Shown in pieces: positions 15,897 through 16,241 of a DNA stretch of 16,241 nt. A model generated the notes under the pieces. It was given only the letters and a program-made list of their open reading frames with translations, had not been told where the DNA came from and searched no databases. The stretch is from an uncultured Actinomyces sp. (GTDB lineage Bacteria > Actinomycetota > Actinomycetes > Actinomycetales > Actinomycetaceae). Position 1 is the first letter of the stretch. Each line of letters begins with the position of its first letter. The stretch covers positions 1 through 16,241 of the forward strand of contig UWSI01000038.1 in assembly GCA_900541895.1 (NCBI GenBank). The letters run 5' to 3'. The position numbers and the translations under genes are program-made.

Positions 15897-16187
15897 ATGA
15901 TTGGTGGACTTCTTACGCTACTGGGCAACCTGATTCTGATCGTTGTCATCGGTGTTGCACTGATTTCAGCTGCCTTCATTTTCTTTGTCCGTCGCGCGAT
16001 GCGTCGCGGGATGGGTCAAGGTGCGCCTTCGCGTTATGGATCCCCGCGACCGGGTGTGCGCGTTGTTGACAGCACTGTGGTTGAGGAGCCTTCGACCAGT
16101 GATTCTGGGAAAACTGCTCCTCGCGCGGCTGATATTCCAGATTCTGCGGAAGTTCAGATCATTGAGGTTACGACCCGCGAAGACTGA
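15897..16187 (+). CDS. Small single-pass membrane protein of unknown function
   Basis: A 96-residue protein. One hydrophobic helix (about residues 4-31) begins almost at the N-terminus and is followed by a basic cluster RRAMRRG (32-38), which by the positive-inside rule would leave the long C-terminal part in the cytosol. Residues 39-96 are polar, Pro/Ser-rich and then acidic, and look disordered. I recognise no family. ATG 15897 has a fair ribosome site (AGGGTGA, 7 nt away or less). The gene diverges from the TetR regulator, so the two may share control. The stop at 16185-16187 is followed by a hairpin at the window edge, which supports a complete one-gene unit. It is real by position and start signals, but its role is unknown. 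Confidence 0.65.
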   Translation: MIGGLLTLLGNLILIVVIGVALISAAFIFFVRRAMRRGMGQGAPSRYGSPRPGVRVVDSTVVEEPSTSDSGKTAPRAADIPDSAEVQIIEVTTRED

Positions 16188-16224
16188 TCACCACCGCTAG
16201 ATGCGGTTATGACAGGGTGGGGGC

Positions 16225-16241
16225 CAGACGCTGCGCGTCTG
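16225..16241 (+). terminator. Probable terminator hairpin, cut by the window end
   Basis: CAGACGC and GCGTCTG form a perfect 7-bp stem with a 3-nt loop, ending on the last base of the window, 37 bp after the small membrane protein's stop. The preceding bases (GGGGGC) suggest the stem continues beyond the edge. Any T tract lies outside the window. Confidence 0.5.

Noticed and set aside
15764..15979. Longer start for the TetR regulator (72 extra residues)
   Set aside because: It would overlap the divergent small gene and fill the promoter region; the extra sequence is Pro/Ser-rich and not TetR-like.
1..16241. Mobile element, CRISPR array, defence system, tRNA or riboswitch
   Set aside because: I saw no transposase or integrase motifs, spaced repeats, tRNA-like cloverleaf or known riboswitch core; the coding space is filled by lipid and biotin genes.

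Overview
The window reads as a chromosomal segment of a moderately high-GC Actinomycetota. The strongest clue is a single-chain actinobacterial type I fatty acid synthase of about 3060 residues, next to an actinobacterial fused biotin carboxylase/BCCP subunit and a PccB/AccD5-type carboxyltransferase. GC content looks a little under 60% by eye, which suggests a host-associated lineage such as Actinomycetaceae or Bifidobacteriaceae. That placement is an inference from style, not a database match.

Layout. Positions 1-258 hold the 3' end of a rightward gene that cannot be identified. A very strong hairpin (301-341) separates it from a block of genes that all run leftward. In order of transcription these are a TetR-type regulator (15763-15023), biotin-protein ligase birA (14869-14084), acyl-CoA carboxylase alpha subunit with biotin carboxylase and BCCP (14087-12282), carboxyltransferase beta subunit (12285-10696), type I FAS (10676-1503), holo-ACP synthase acpS (1494-988) and the biotin transporter S component bioY (976-362). 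A small rightward gene for a one-helix membrane protein (15897-16187) diverges from the regulator. The window ends inside what looks like that gene's terminator.

How the genes work together. From birA to bioY the junctions are ATGA overlaps or gaps of 8 to 19 nt, so this is almost certainly one operon. BioY brings in biotin. BirA attaches it to the BCCP lysine of the carboxylase. The alpha and beta subunits make malonyl-CoA. FAS-I uses malonyl-CoA and acetyl-CoA to build acyl chains, and AcpS adds the phosphopantetheine arm to the FAS acyl carrier domain. The operon therefore carries biotin uptake, biotinylation, malonyl-CoA synthesis, the synthase and its activation in one transcript. The TetR gene, separated by a 153-bp gap that contains a candidate palindromic operator, is a plausible FasR-like or BioQ-like regulator of the whole unit.

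No mobile element, CRISPR array, tRNA or rRNA was seen, and no gene-free stretch exceeds 300 bases. The window is mainly core lipid metabolism. I did not find a clearly new system. The points most worth checking are the operon architecture, the regulator with its candidate operator, and the enlarged AcpS.
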